Numbered from the stretch's first letter, positions 1 through 9,356 are shown. The stretch is 64,000 nt of DNA from Paeniglutamicibacter psychrophenolicus (GCF_030812255.1 NZ_JAUSSH010000018.1:35948-99947), one strand, 5' to 3'. Notes: generated by a model not told the origin, from the letters alone. Program-made: numbers and translations.

Positions 1-2
1 GC

Positions 3-1118
3 GGGGGCTCCACCGGCGGAGGACGCCGCGCCGCCGAGCGTGCCGGTGCCCCGCAGACCGGTTCGCTCCCGACCACGCCCCCGGTGAAGAACGGACCGAA
101 CACCGTGGCCAAGGTCGTTGCGACCGCCTCGATCCTGGCCCTGGCGCTGGTTCCCTCCGTGCCGGCGCTGGCTGCAAGTCCGTCGTCCTCCCCGGCCGAC
201 GGCACAGCCCAGGACACCGAGAAGGTCTTCCCGGTGGTGCTGCAGGCCCAGCTCGAGCGGATCCTTTCCGAGGTTTCCAGCTCCGTGGCCAAGGCCGACA
301 AGTCGAAGAACGCCAAGGACCTCGATGATCGCACCACCGGCACCCTGAAGACGCTGCGCAGCCAGAACTACAAGCTGCGCAACGACAAGGTCAAGCTCGA
401 CGGCCCCTCGGCCATCGACACCACCGTCATCCGCTCGGCCGCCGTGCCGACCGACGACGGTGCCCACTTCCCGCGTTCGCTGATGGTTGTCACCGCGAAG
501 GACTCCGCCGCCTCCACCATCCCCACCGCCATCACGCTGACCCAGGCGGGGCCGCGGGACGACTACAAGGTCGCCTTCGCCACCCCGATGCTGCCCGGTT
601 CGACGTTCCCCGGGATCGCCGTGGGGGACCAGTCCGTGAAGCTGCTCAAGGACAACGCCGAGGGCCTGGAAATGACCCCGAAGTCGGCACTTGAGCGCCT
701 GGCCGGGCTCATGGACAACGAGAAGTCCAAGGATGCGGACAAGTTCGCCAAGAACGCGTTCCTGACGCTCAACGCCAAGGACCAGAACGCGCTGGTCAAG
801 GCCAACAAGGACGCCAAGATCACCTTCAAGCGCCAGGTGAACGCCAAGGACACCGTCGTGTTGGCCACCCCGGACGGCGGGGCGCTGGTCTCGGGCAACT
901 TCACCGCCACGACCACCGCGAAGCCCAAGGAAACCGGCGGCACCATCGGCCTGGACGACACCACCGCCACGATCGTGGACGCGAAGGAAACCAAGAAGGG
1001 CATCGAGATCACCTACGGCGAGCCGATGCTCATCTACATCCCGGCCGCCGACTCCAAGGACAAGGTCTCGGTGGTCGCTGCCGAGGTCATCACCAAGGGC
1101 GCGAAACTGCTGAAGTAG
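3..1118 (+). CDS. Exported hypothetical protein, 5'-truncated by the window edge
   Basis: The reading frame is open from the first complete codon of the window, so the true start probably lies upstream. A GTG at 84 is the first usable start inside the window but has no Shine-Dalgarno sequence before it. After a Pro/Gly/Ser/Thr-rich stretch there is one hydrophobic segment (about residues 8-30 counted from 84) ending in a signal-peptidase-like Ala-Leu-Ala-Ala. The remaining roughly 310 residues are hydrophilic, Lys/Asp/Thr-rich and read as an extracytoplasmic beta-rich domain. I recognise no catalytic motif and assign no function. The segment could instead be a membrane anchor behind a cytoplasmic tail. 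A clear terminator follows. Confidence 0.7.
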   Translation, partial: GGSTGGGRRAAERAGAPQTGSLPTTPPVKNGPNTVAKVVATASILALALVPSVPALAASPSSSPADGTAQDTEKVFPVVLQAQLERILSEVSSSVAKADKSKNAKDLDDRTTGTLKTLRSQNYKLRNDKVKLDGPSAIDTTVIRSAAVPTDDGAHFPRSLMVVTAKDSAASTIPTAITLTQAGPRDDYKVAFATPMLPGSTFPGIAVGDQSVKLLKDNAEGLEMTPKSALERLAGLMDNEKSKDADKFAKNAFLTLNAKDQNALVKANKDAKITFKRQVNAKDTVVLATPDGGALVSGNFTATTTAKPKETGGTIGLDDTTATIVDAKETKKGIEITYGEPMLIYIPAADSKDKVSVVAAEVITKGAKLLK

Positions 1119-1173
1119 CCAAAAGCCCCCTTCGGCGGGGGAGTGCGGGGACCTGTCGGTCCCTCCACGCAGG

Positions 1174-1231
1174 GCGCGGTGCCACCGGCACGGGGTAACG
1201 GATCCCGTGGCCGGCGGCACCGCGCTTTTTT
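1174..1231 (+). terminator. Rho-independent terminator after the first gene
   Basis: A long imperfect inverted repeat (arms about 1174-1194 and 1204-1225, outer stem GCGCGGTGCC/GGCACCGCGC) is followed directly by a run of six T. A smaller hairpin (CCCCC-TTCGGC-GGGGG) sits just before it at about 1126-1142. Confidence 0.85.
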
Positions 1232-1327
1232 GCGTGCCGGCGTCCGATGCCCCGGATCGCCGGGCGCGGCCCGGCCGCGGGCCGCCCCGGCCCAGTGAAC
1301 CGGGACGCGGGAACCGGTGGGGGCGCC

Positions 1328-2488
1328 TTAGGAGAACACGGCGATGCCGTAGACGGCAAAGAGCACCAGGTGCGCGGCCCCGTGCATCGCGGTGACCTGC
1401 CTGGCCGCAAAGGTCGTCACCGACAGCAGCAACGTCACGCCCAGCAGCATGAGGTTGACGGGGGTTTCGGCCAGCACGACCGATTGGCCGGTGAGCAGGC
1501 CGATGACCAGGACCGCGGGAATGGTCAGGCCGACCGTGGAAACCAGGGCCCCGTGGCAGAGGTTGCCGACCCGCTGGATCTCCCCGTTCAGGGCAGCGCG
1601 CACCGAGGTGATCGACTCGGGCAGGAAGACGACCATGGCGATGAGGATGCCCGAGAGCGCCACCGGCGCACCGACCCGGCCCAGGCCGTCGTCCAGCAGC
1701 GTGGCCATGGCGTGCGAGAGCAGCACGATCGGCAGCACCGTGACGACAAGCAGGCCCAGCCGCAGCCCGATCTCGGTGCGGTGCTCGGCCATGACAGCGG
1801 TGATGGCTTGGCGCTCCGCCGTGGGGTCCGCGGCGGCGGGGGAGTCGGCGGCCGGGGCCACACGCGGATCCACTTCCCGGAAGTCATCGGCCTGCCGGCC
1901 CATCTGCCGGACCAGGAAGAAGCCGTAGAGGGCCAGGGCCAGCACGATGATCGGGATTTGCTGCCCCCGGGTGTAGGCGCCGGCCTTCCCGATCAGTGCC
2001 GGCAGCGCGAAGGCCAGCGAGGACAGCACGATAATCATCCCCAGGTAGGCGGAGGTGCCGGTGCGGTTGTGCCCCAGCCCGCCGTGCTTGAGGCCCCCGG
2101 CCAGCAGGGACAACCCGATCACGGCGTTGAGGATGATCATCGACACCGCCATCACCGAGTCCCGGGCGATGGTGGCGTGCTCGCCGGGCCCGAGCATCAC
2201 CGCGGAAATGAGCACCACCTCGATCAGCACGATCGACAGCGTCAGGACCAGGGACCCGTAGGGATCGCCCAGCCGGCGGGCCAGGTGTTCGGCCTCGTGG
2301 ACCACCCCGAAGGCGCACAGCAGGATGACGCCGATGACCAGGACCAGCGCACCGATAAGCAGCGGTGCGGAAACGGGTGGCTCCAGCAGGGGGCCGGCCG
2401 GGAGCAGGCCGAGGACGGCGCCCCAGCCGACGGCGAGGCGCGCGATGGCGCGGCGCGTGAGGATGGAGCGTGCAGTGGGGGAAACCAC
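1328..2488 (-). CDS. chaA: Calcium/proton antiporter, ChaA family
   Basis: Predicted polytopic membrane protein of the Ca2+:cation antiporter (CaCA) superfamily, exchanging Ca2+ (possibly Na+/K+) for protons at the cytoplasmic membrane. About eleven hydrophobic helices are visible. The two family alpha-repeats appear as a GVVHEAEHLA...LSIVLIEVVLI segment in the first half and a VFLPESITSVRAALNGEIQR segment in the second, both with the conserved acidic residues. An acidic cytoplasmic loop separates the halves. The frame is open upstream to an ATG at 2638, but that extension is Ser/Pro/Arg-rich and unlike the family. A GTG at 2488 gives about 386 residues, close to the usual 360-ish. Transcribed divergently from the thioredoxin-TPR gene. 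Confidence 0.87.
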   Translation of the reverse strand: MVSPTARSILTRRAIARLAVGWGAVLGLLPAGPLLEPPVSAPLLIGALVLVIGVILLCAFGVVHEAEHLARRLGDPYGSLVLTLSIVLIEVVLISAVMLGPGEHATIARDSVMAVSMIILNAVIGLSLLAGGLKHGGLGHNRTGTSAYLGMIIVLSSLAFALPALIGKAGAYTRGQQIPIIVLALALYGFFLVRQMGRQADDFREVDPRVAPAADSPAAADPTAERQAITAVMAEHRTEIGLRLGLLVVTVLPIVLLSHAMATLLDDGLGRVGAPVALSGILIAMVVFLPESITSVRAALNGEIQRVGNLCHGALVSTVGLTIPAVLVIGLLTGQSVVLAETPVNLMLLGVTLLLSVTTFAARQVTAMHGAAHLVLFAVYGIAVFS

Positions 2489-2816
2489 GGAATGGACCCT
2501 ATTCCACGGGGCCGTCCCCGTGTTCGACCGATCGAACGGGCCGTCCCGTCCGCAACTGGGCTGCCACGCTGCCGTTGGGATGTGCCTGGATGCAGGGATC
2601 GGTGCAGCGGGAGATTTCCAATCACTAGGATAGGCCACCGGCGCGGCCCGGGTGGATTTGGCGTGACCTGCACCCTCCGCGCCCTCCGCGCGGGTCCCCG
2701 GAGGCGTCCCGGTATCGTCCCGCGCGGCCGCCCCCGGCAGCCGCCGCGCCGGTGTGCTTGTCAGCGGGAAGCGGACGGGTTTTCCACCCGGGCACGAAGC
2801 GGCCTAAAGTAGAGGA

Positions 2817-3746
2817 ATGACCACCAGCATGCCTGAACCCACTGCACCCTCTTCGCGCGGCGCCATTGATCTGGCAGCCTTCAAGACGCCCCACCCGGAG
2901 CCGGTCAACGGCACGGCGGACGCCGGGGCCCCCACCTGGGTGCGCTCCGTCAACCAGGAACTCTTCCCGGAAATCGTTGCGCTCTCGCAACAGGTTCCGG
3001 TGATCGTCTCGCTGGGCAGCCCGCGGTCCCCGGCCTCGGTCCAGCTCGATGCAACACTCGCCTCGCTGGTCGACGCGAAGGGCGGAACGCTCGCGCTGGC
3101 CACCGTGGACGCGGAGGCCGAGGCCGCCATCGCCCAGGCCTTCCAGGTCACACAGGTGCCCGCGGTCATCGCGCTGGTCAACGGCCAGCCGGTGCCGCTG
3201 TTCCAGGGCAGCGCCGACGTCCAACAGATCCAGTCGCTGATCGAGGAATTGCTGGGCCTGGGTGTCCAGCACGGCGTCGCCGGGACCATCGCGCCGCTGG
3301 GCACCACCGCTGCCGCAACCGCGCCGGCCCCGCTGCCCCCGCTGCACCAGGCGGCGCTGGACGCCATCGAATCCGGCGACCTGCCGGCGGCGGAAAACGC
3401 CTACAAGCAGGCGCTGAACGAGAAGCCCAACGACAACGACGCGGCCATCGGCCTGAACCAGGTGCGCCTGCTGATGCGCACCCAGGACAAGGACCTGGCC
3501 GCGGTGCGTGCCGCAGGGGCTGCGAACCCCGACGACCTGGCCGCGCAGCTGGACGTTGCCGACATGGACCTCATTGGCGGGCACGTCGAGGACGCCTTCT
3601 CCCGGCTGGTGGGCTTCATCGGCCGACACGCGGGCGACGAGAAGGAGGCCGCCCGGGCCCGCTTGGTCGAGCTGTACTCGGTGGTCGGGGTGGCCGACGA
3701 GCGCGTGGTTGCCTCGCGCCAGAAGCTGGCCCGCGTCCTGTTCTAG
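2817..3746 (+). CDS. Thioredoxin-fold/TPR protein, CnoX (YbbN)-like co-chaperone
   Basis: 309 residues. After a Pro-rich N-terminus, residues about 40-150 form a thioredoxin-like domain (VPVIVSLGSP strand, cis-Pro region VTQVPAVIALVNG). Where a redox-active thioredoxin carries CxxC this protein has Ser-Pro-Arg-Ser, so it should be redox-inactive. Residues about 170-300 are helical TPR-type repeats rich in Ala (AENAYKQALNEKPNDNDAAIGL). This layout is that of YbbN/CnoX, a holdase working with chaperones in the cytoplasm; that function is family knowledge. The ATG has AGAGGA immediately before it and a possible -10 (TAAAGT) just upstream, so the leader may be very short. Confidence 0.85.
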   Translation: MTTSMPEPTAPSSRGAIDLAAFKTPHPEPVNGTADAGAPTWVRSVNQELFPEIVALSQQVPVIVSLGSPRSPASVQLDATLASLVDAKGGTLALATVDAEAEAAIAQAFQVTQVPAVIALVNGQPVPLFQGSADVQQIQSLIEELLGLGVQHGVAGTIAPLGTTAAATAPAPLPPLHQAALDAIESGDLPAAENAYKQALNEKPNDNDAAIGLNQVRLLMRTQDKDLAAVRAAGAANPDDLAAQLDVADMDLIGGHVEDAFSRLVGFIGRHAGDEKEAARARLVELYSVVGVADERVVASRQKLARVLF

Positions 3747-3782
3747 GATCCCTCGCCGAACCGGTCCCGCGCGCTGCCACAC

Positions 3783-3869
3783 GCGGACCCGGCGGGCGGG
3801 AACCAGGGAGTGTCTTTCGCGAACCCGTCCGGGTCCGCGCAGGGCACTCCCTTTCGCGTCCCGCCAGCC
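3783..3869. other. Interleaved inverted repeats in the ABC-operon leader
   Basis: Two stems share sequence and cannot form fully together. Stem A pairs 3783-3796 with 3824-3838 (GCGGACCC/GGGTCCGC core). Stem B pairs 3795-3812 with 3845-3865 (AGGGAGTG/CACTCCCT and GGCGGGA/TCCCGCC). There is no T-run after them. The arrangement lies between the YbbN-like gene and the ABC transporter genes and may be an attenuator-like switch or a terminator remnant. Confidence 0.4.
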
Positions 3870-3992
3870 GGCAGGGCCGCGGGCCCCGGCGGGCGAAATT
3901 CCCGGCGCGTCATCCCCGGGGACGGCACGTTCGGCGGGATTAGTCCGCAGGGATGACGGCAAAACCACGTGGCGACTGCTAATTTCGATGGC

Positions 3993-4769
3993 ATGAGCAA
4001 CTCCACTGCGGAACCCGGCACCCCGGCCCTGTCGATCCGATCGCTGGGCAAGCGCTTCGGCGACAAGGTCGCGGTCAACGGCATCTCCCTCGACGTCCCC
4101 GCCGGGTCGTTCTTCGGCCTGGTCGGGCCCAACGGCGCCGGCAAGACCACCACGCTGTCCATGGCCACCGGGTTGCTGCGCCCCGACGCCGGCCAGGCCT
4201 GGCTGGCCGGCATCGACGTCTGGGCCGAACCGCTGAGGGCCAAGGCCGCCATGGGCGTGCTGGCCGACGGGGTGCGGCTCTTCGACCGGCTCTCCGGACG
4301 CCAGCTGGTCACCTACTCCGGTCTGCTGCGCGGCATGGACCGCGACACGGTCGCCGAACGCACCGAGGACCTGCTGCGCGTGCTGGACCTTGAAGACGCC
4401 GGGGCCAAGCTGGTCGTGGACTACTCCGCGGGCATGACCAAGAAGATCGCCCTGGCAACCGCGTTGATCCACTCCCCGCGGGTGCTGGTGCTCGACGAGC
4501 CCTTCGAGGCCGTGGACCCGGTCTCCGCGGCCAACATCCGCGAGATCCTTGCCGACTACGTCGCCCACGGCGGCACCGTCATCGTCTCCTCGCACGTCAT
4601 GGACCTGGTCCAGCGCATGTGCAGCCACGTGGCGGTCATTGCCGAGGGCAACCTGCTGGCCGCCGGCACCGTGGATGCGGTGCGCGGCGGCGTCTCCCTG
4701 GAGGAACGCTTCGTGCAATTGGTTGGCGGGCGCGGGAACAGCGAGGGGCTCTCATGGTTGCACACCTGA
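3993..4769 (+). CDS. ABC transporter ATP-binding protein
   Basis: About 258 residues, cytoplasmic ATPase of an ABC-2-type exporter. Walker A is GPNGAGKTTT near residue 43. The signature is degenerate (YSAGMTKKIALATALI instead of LSGGQ). Walker B is VLVLDEPFEAVDPVS, and the switch His is in VIVSSHVMDL. An in-frame GTG at 3969 would add eight residues, but the ATG at 3993 fits family N-termini better. Neither start has a strong ribosome binding site. The 3' end overlaps the permease gene by 16 bases, so the two are probably translationally coupled. Substrate unknown. Confidence 0.88.
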   Translation: MSNSTAEPGTPALSIRSLGKRFGDKVAVNGISLDVPAGSFFGLVGPNGAGKTTTLSMATGLLRPDAGQAWLAGIDVWAEPLRAKAAMGVLADGVRLFDRLSGRQLVTYSGLLRGMDRDTVAERTEDLLRVLDLEDAGAKLVVDYSAGMTKKIALATALIHSPRVLVLDEPFEAVDPVSAANIREILADYVAHGGTVIVSSHVMDLVQRMCSHVAVIAEGNLLAAGTVDAVRGGVSLEERFVQLVGGRGNSEGLSWLHT

Positions 4770-6322
4770 TGAGGTTGAAGCTGGCGCTGCTGCGCAACTC
4801 CTTCCGGCGCAGCCCCTGGCAGCTGGTGGGCGTGTGCATCGGCGGCCTCTACGGACTGGGCATGGTCGTCTTCGCCGTCACCGGCACGGCCCTGCTGGCC
4901 GACGCGGACGCCGCACTGGCCAACACCATCCTGGTCTGCGCGGCGTCGTTGGTCACCCTGGGCTGGGCGATCGTCCCCTTGGTCGCCTTCGGCGTCGATT
5001 TGACCCTGGACCCGGCACGCTTCACCACCTTCACGATCTCCCGGCCCAGGCTGGCGACGGGCCTGCTGCTCTCGGGCTTCATCGGCGTCCCGGGGCTGCT
5101 GACGCTGCTGCTGCTCGGCGGCCAGTTCCTGGCCTGGCGCCGCGATCCGCCGGCCCTGCTCGCGGCGCTGGCCGGCGGCGTGGCCGGCGCCTTGATGTGC
5201 CTGGCCCTGGCGCGGCTGACCACCACCTCGATGGCCCGGCTGACCGGATCGCGGCGCTTCCGCGACGTCGCCGGGATCATCGCGATCATCCCGCTGATCC
5301 TGCTGGGCCCGATCATCGGCACCGCGGCCGAGGGCATCGAATCGGTGCTGGACTGGCTGCCGCGCCTGGCCACGGTGCTGGGCTTCACCCCGCTGGGCGT
5401 CTTCGCGGCCCTTCCCGGGGACCTGGCCGCCGGGGCCTGGGGGCTGGGCGCGGCGCGCCTGGTCCTGGGACTGGCGTACCTGGGCGCGGTGCTCTGGGCG
5501 TGGGAACGCGGGCTGCACAAGTCCATGGAAAACCCGCTGGCACCGCACACCGGCTCCAAGCCCGTGGGGATGGGCGCCTTCGGCATCTTCCCCGCCACCC
5601 CGCGCGGCGCGGTGGCCGCCCGCGCCCTGACCTACTGGCTCAAGGACCCCCGCTACGCCGCCTCCATCGTGGTCGTCCCGCTGATGCCGGTGCTGATCTG
5701 GTTCACCTCCACCAACTCCGGGAACCCGCAGCTGATGCTGGTGCTGGGGCCGCTGCTGGGGATCCTGATGGCGTTCGCAATCTCCGCCGACGTCTCCTAC
5801 GACTCCACCGCGTTCTCGCTGCACGTGCTCACCGGGGTGCGCGGGGTGGACGACCGGGCCGGGCGCGTGCTGGCCTGCGCCGTGTTCGCGCTGCCGGTGA
5901 CGCTGCTGGCCGCCATCCTGCCGCCGGTGTTCCTGGGCCGCACGGACCTGCTGCCGGCGATCCTGGGCATCTCGCTGTGCGGGCTGCTGTCCGGGTTCGG
6001 CGTGGCCTCGGTGGCCTCGGCACGCTTCACCTACGCGGTCCCGCTGCCGGGGGAGAGCCCGTTCAAGACGCCCCCGGGCGCCGGGGCGCGGATGGCCGTG
6101 GTGCAATTGGCGACGTTCGCGATCATGTCCGTGCTGCTGCTGCCGGCCCTGGGGCTGCTGGTGGCCCAGGTCCTCACGCACCACGCGATCTTCGGCTGGC
6201 TCGCCCTGGCGGTGGGCGTGGTGGAGGGCGCGGTGTTGCTGGTGGCCGGAATCCGCCTCGGCGGGCGCTGGCTCGACGCCCGGGCCCCGGAGCTGATGCA
6301 GGCGGTCGCGGCAAACCGCTGA
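4754..6322 (+). CDS. ABC transporter permease, large ABC-2-like exporter subunit
   Basis: About 522 residues with roughly twelve hydrophobic segments and very few long hydrophilic loops. The ATG at 4754 lies inside the end of the ATPase gene and has GAGGGG at a good distance. The N-terminus is basic (HLMRLKLALLRNSFRRSPWQ), as in the paired actinobacterial ABC exporters. It should form the membrane pore energised by the upstream ATPase. I see no motif that fixes the substrate; lipid, peptide or drug export are all possible. Confidence 0.82.
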   Translation: MVAHLMRLKLALLRNSFRRSPWQLVGVCIGGLYGLGMVVFAVTGTALLADADAALANTILVCAASLVTLGWAIVPLVAFGVDLTLDPARFTTFTISRPRLATGLLLSGFIGVPGLLTLLLLGGQFLAWRRDPPALLAALAGGVAGALMCLALARLTTTSMARLTGSRRFRDVAGIIAIIPLILLGPIIGTAAEGIESVLDWLPRLATVLGFTPLGVFAALPGDLAAGAWGLGAARLVLGLAYLGAVLWAWERGLHKSMENPLAPHTGSKPVGMGAFGIFPATPRGAVAARALTYWLKDPRYAASIVVVPLMPVLIWFTSTNSGNPQLMLVLGPLLGILMAFAISADVSYDSTAFSLHVLTGVRGVDDRAGRVLACAVFALPVTLLAAILPPVFLGRTDLLPAILGISLCGLLSGFGVASVASARFTYAVPLPGESPFKTPPGAGARMAVVQLATFAIMSVLLLPALGLLVAQVLTHHAIFGWLALAVGVVEGAVLLVAGIRLGGRWLDARAPELMQAVAANR

Positions 6323-6395
6323 TGTGCCCCACGCGATGCGCAGCGGACCGTCGGGTTCGACCGAGCCGGGGGATTGGCTTGTTAGACTGGAGGAC

Positions 6396-6692
6396 ATGAG
6401 CATGCCCCTAGATCCGTTCCGCAATGATCCCCGCACCACCTCCGGCGGCGGTGCCACCACCATCGAGCGCACCGAAGTGGCCCAGGAGGTCGAGGCCGGG
6501 GACCACGAACGCTTTGCGCACTATGTGCGCAAGGAAAAGATCATGGAGTCGGCGCTCTCCGGGGACCCCGTGATCGCCCTGTGCGGGAAGGTCTGGATTC
6601 CGGGCCGCGACCCGCAGAAGTTCCCCGTGTGCCCCGAGTGCAAGGAAATCTACGAGGGCCTCACCGGCGGCGGCGACAAGGGCAAGAAGTAG
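6396..6692 (+). CDS. DUF3039 domain protein
   Basis: 98 residues. The start at 6396 is set by CTGGAGGAC just upstream; the frame also opens at 6324 without such a site. The conserved core HYVRKEKIMESALSGDPVIALCGKVWIP...FPVCPECKEIYEGL contains one Cys followed by a CxxC pair, so a small zinc-binding or redox-sensitive fold is likely. DUF3039 proteins are conserved in actinobacteria and have no assigned role. It sits 94 bp ahead of the helicase gene in the same direction. Confidence 0.88.
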   Translation: MSMPLDPFRNDPRTTSGGGATTIERTEVAQEVEAGDHERFAHYVRKEKIMESALSGDPVIALCGKVWIPGRDPQKFPVCPECKEIYEGLTGGGDKGKK

Positions 6693-6786
6693 CCCCTTCC
6701 ACGCAACACGTCTTGACCCGAACCCGCCCGGGCGCGCCGGCACGCGCCCTGGCAGGGAAGATTTTTAGCGCCGTGGAGGTGTATGC

Positions 6787-8583
6787 ATGACCGATACCTT
6801 GTTCTCACTTGCAGACAAGCTGCCCATGGAGGACCGGCTTCCTCCCGCCTACCCGGAACGGGCGGCCTGGGGCACCGGACCGAAGCTGCGTGCGTGGCAG
6901 GCCGAGGCGCTGGACAAGTACTTCACCGACAACCCGCGCGACTTCATGGCCGTGGCAACGCCCGGCGCCGGCAAGACCACCTTCGCGCTGCGCCTGGCCA
7001 AGGTGCTGGTCGATGCGAAGACCATCAACCGCATCATCGTGGTCGCCCCCACCGACCACCTCAAGAAGCAGTGGGCCGACGCCGCCGGGCGCGTGGGCCT
7101 GGCCCTTGACCCGAACTTCAAGAACTCCGACGGCCGCCACGGCGCGGACTACATCGGCGTCGTGGTCACCTACGCGCAGGTCGCCTCCAAGCCGATGCTG
7201 CACCGGGCCAAGGTCGAGGCGGCCCGCACCCTGGTGATCCTCGACGAGATCCACCACGGCGGCGACGCCCTGTCCTGGGGAGAGGGCATCCGCGAGGCCT
7301 TCGAGCCCGCGACCCGCCGCCTGGCGCTGACCGGCACCCCGTTCCGCTCCGACACCGCCGCGATCCCCTTCGTCGAATACGCCGAGGGTCCCGACGGCAT
7401 CCGCCGCTCGAAGGCCGACTACACCTACGGCTACGGCCAGGCGCTGCGCGACCACGTGGTGCGCCCGGTGCTGTTCATGGCCTACTCCGGGAACATGCGC
7501 TGGAAGACCAGCGGCGGCGAGGAGATGGAGGCCCAGCTCGGCGAGGGCTTCACCAAGGACATCACCGCCCACGCCTGGCGCACGGCGCTGGATGCGGCCG
7601 GCGACTGGATCCCCTCGGTGCTCCAGGCCGCCGACAAGCGCCTGACCCAGGTCCGCCGCACCGTCCCCGACGCCGGCGCCCTGGTGATCGCCACCGACCA
7701 CGAGGACGCGCGCGGCTACGCCGAGCAGCTGGAGAAGATCTGCGGCGAGAAGGTCACCGTGATCCTCTCCGACGACGCCGGCGCCTCGAAGAAGATCGAC
7801 GAGTTCTCCGCCGGGGACTCGCGCTGGATGGTAGCGGTGCGCATGGTGTCCGAGGGCGTGGACGTGCCCCGGCTCTGCGTGGGCGTCTACGCCACCTCGA
7901 CCTCCACCCCGCTGTTCTTCGCCCAGGCCATCGGCCGCTACGTGCGAAGCCGCAAGCGCGGGGAGGTCGCCTCGATCTTCCTGCCCTCGGTGCCGGTGCT
8001 CATGGCGCTGGCCAACGAGATGGAGACCGAGCGCGACCACGCCCTGGACCGACCCGAGAAGCACTTCCAGGACCCGGACTACAACCCCGAGGACGAGCTG
8101 GTCGCCGCGGCCAACCGCGAGGAGAAGGCCAGCGACGAGCTGAACAAGCAGAAGTTCGAGGCGCTGAACTCCAACGCCTCCTTCGACCGGGTGCTCTTCG
8201 ACGGCGGCGAGTTCGGCACCGGCGGCGCCGTGGGCTCCGAGGAGGAACAGGACTTCCTGGGCATCCCGGGGCTGCTGGACGCCGACCAGGTGGGAGTGCT
8301 GCTGCGCCAGCGCCAGGCCGAGCAGGTCTCGCGGCGCAAGGTGCGCAAGGCGCACGAGGAAAGCGCCGAGGCCCCGGTCATGGACCACCGGGCGCTGATG
8401 GAGATGCGCTCGACGCTGTCCAAGAACGTCTCGGCGTGGAGTGCGCGCACCGGGACCCCGCACGGGGTCATCCACACGAAGCTGCGCGAGGCCTGCGGCG
8501 GGCCCGCGGTGGCCCAGGCCAACGCCGAGCAGTTGCAGATGCGGTTGGACAAGCTGCAGGGCTGGTTCATCGGCAAGAAGTAG
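6787..8583 (+). CDS. DEAD/DEAH-box (SF2) helicase
   Basis: 598 residues, start supported by GGAGGT about 8 bases upstream. SF2 motifs are in order: Q-like segment around Trp-37, Walker A ATPGAGKTT (57-65), motif Ia VVAPTDHLKKQW, motif II DEIH (153-156), motif III-like LTGTPFRSD (181-189), a helicase C-terminal domain with DVPRLCVGVYATST, and motif VI QAIGRYVRSRKRG. After about residue 430 comes a charged tail. The DEIH box and arrangement resemble the type III restriction/UvrB-like branch, but no endonuclease motif or methyltransferase partner is nearby. The homologue is a standing gene in actinobacteria. Likely role: DNA or RNA remodelling, otherwise unspecified. Confidence 0.87.
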   Translation: MTDTLFSLADKLPMEDRLPPAYPERAAWGTGPKLRAWQAEALDKYFTDNPRDFMAVATPGAGKTTFALRLAKVLVDAKTINRIIVVAPTDHLKKQWADAAGRVGLALDPNFKNSDGRHGADYIGVVVTYAQVASKPMLHRAKVEAARTLVILDEIHHGGDALSWGEGIREAFEPATRRLALTGTPFRSDTAAIPFVEYAEGPDGIRRSKADYTYGYGQALRDHVVRPVLFMAYSGNMRWKTSGGEEMEAQLGEGFTKDITAHAWRTALDAAGDWIPSVLQAADKRLTQVRRTVPDAGALVIATDHEDARGYAEQLEKICGEKVTVILSDDAGASKKIDEFSAGDSRWMVAVRMVSEGVDVPRLCVGVYATSTSTPLFFAQAIGRYVRSRKRGEVASIFLPSVPVLMALANEMETERDHALDRPEKHFQDPDYNPEDELVAAANREEKASDELNKQKFEALNSNASFDRVLFDGGEFGTGGAVGSEEEQDFLGIPGLLDADQVGVLLRQRQAEQVSRRKVRKAHEESAEAPVMDHRALMEMRSTLSKNVSAWSARTGTPHGVIHTKLREACGGPAVAQANAEQLQMRLDKLQGWFIGKK

Positions 8584-8634
8584 CCGCCCGCCTCCCCGCC
8601 GCCGTGCGGGGACGGCGGCGCGGGGAACGACGAA

Positions 8635-8685
8635 GGCGCGGTGCCTGGCCGGGGAGCAGTCCACATCCCGGGCAGGCACCGCGCC
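8635..8685. terminator. Hairpin between convergent helicase and pncA genes
   Basis: A 13-bp perfect stem (8635-8647 with 8673-8685, GGCGCGGTGCCTG) lies between the ends of two converging genes, with a second GC-rich hairpin just before it (about 8592-8626). T-tracts are weak, so bidirectional termination is likely but not proven. Confidence 0.6.
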
Positions 8686-8704
8686 TCCTTGCGCAGGGGG
8701 CCGG

Positions 8705-9337
8705 TCAGCCGAGGGTCAGCACGGTCACGCCCGCGGCCCGCAGCTGCTCGAAGACCGCTTCGTTGTTCTGCGGGTGCACCGCGGCGGTGAGCGGGGCGAT
8801 GACGGTGGTCTCGAAACCCTGGGTGCGGGCGTCCAGCGCCGTGGCCCGCACGCAGTGGTCGGTGGCGATCCCCGCCACGTCCAGGGAGGTGATGCCCCGC
8901 TCGCGCAGCCAGTCGCCCAGCAGCGGCCCGGATTCGTCCTCCACCGCCGCGCCCTCGAGGGCCATCCGGCCCTCGAAACCGGAATAGGCCGCGGTGAAGC
9001 GGCCCTTGCGGAACGCCGCGTCCAGGTGGGCCGTGGCCGGGGCGAGGTTGGGGTGCAACGCCGCACCGGGAGTCTGGGCCACGCAGTGCACGGGCCAGGA
9101 GTCGATGTAGTCGGGGGCCTCGGAAAAGTGGCTTCCCGGGTCGATGTGCCAGTCCTGGGTGGCGACGAGCACCGCGTAGCTCTCGTGCCGCGCGGCCACC
9201 AGCTCGGCGATGGCCGTTGCCACCGCGGCCCCGCCGGCCACGGCCAGCGGGCCGCCCTCGCAGAAGTCGTTCTGCACATCGACGATGATCAGGGCACGCG
9301 TCGAGGCGTTTTCCGGTGTGCTGCTTGGTTCGCTCAT
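8705..9337 (-). CDS. pncA: Nicotinamidase / pyrazinamidase
   Basis: 210 residues, cytoplasmic isochorismatase-fold hydrolase that converts nicotinamide to nicotinate in NAD salvage. The catalytic triad is visible: Asp-20 (IIVDVQNDFCEGGPL), Lys-111 (FRKGRF) and Cys-162 (ATDHCVRATALDA). Metal ligands are in QDWHIDPGSHF. The motif spacing matches mycobacterial PncA. The start at 9337 is set by GAGGAG; the frame extends upstream only into pncB. It follows pncB with a 19-bp gap on the same strand. Confidence 0.95.
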   Translation of the reverse strand: MSEPSSTPENASTRALIIVDVQNDFCEGGPLAVAGGAAVATAIAELVAARHESYAVLVATQDWHIDPGSHFSEAPDYIDSWPVHCVAQTPGAALHPNLAPATAHLDAAFRKGRFTAAYSGFEGRMALEGAAVEDESGPLLGDWLRERGITSLDVAGIATDHCVRATALDARTQGFETTVIAPLTAAVHPQNNEAVFEQLRAAGVTVLTLG

Positions 9338-9356
9338 GGTGTGCTTCTCCTCGTGG

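Noticed and set aside
1247..2812. 521-codon plus-strand frame opposite the Ca2+/H+ antiporter
   Set aside because: Antisense shadow rich in Gly/Gln/His/Asp; the opposite strand has clear membrane helices and antiporter motifs.
6787..8583. Helicase as part of a restriction or defence system
   Set aside because: No methyltransferase, nuclease or other defence gene adjoins it; the neighbours are DUF3039 and NAD salvage genes, the usual housekeeping context.
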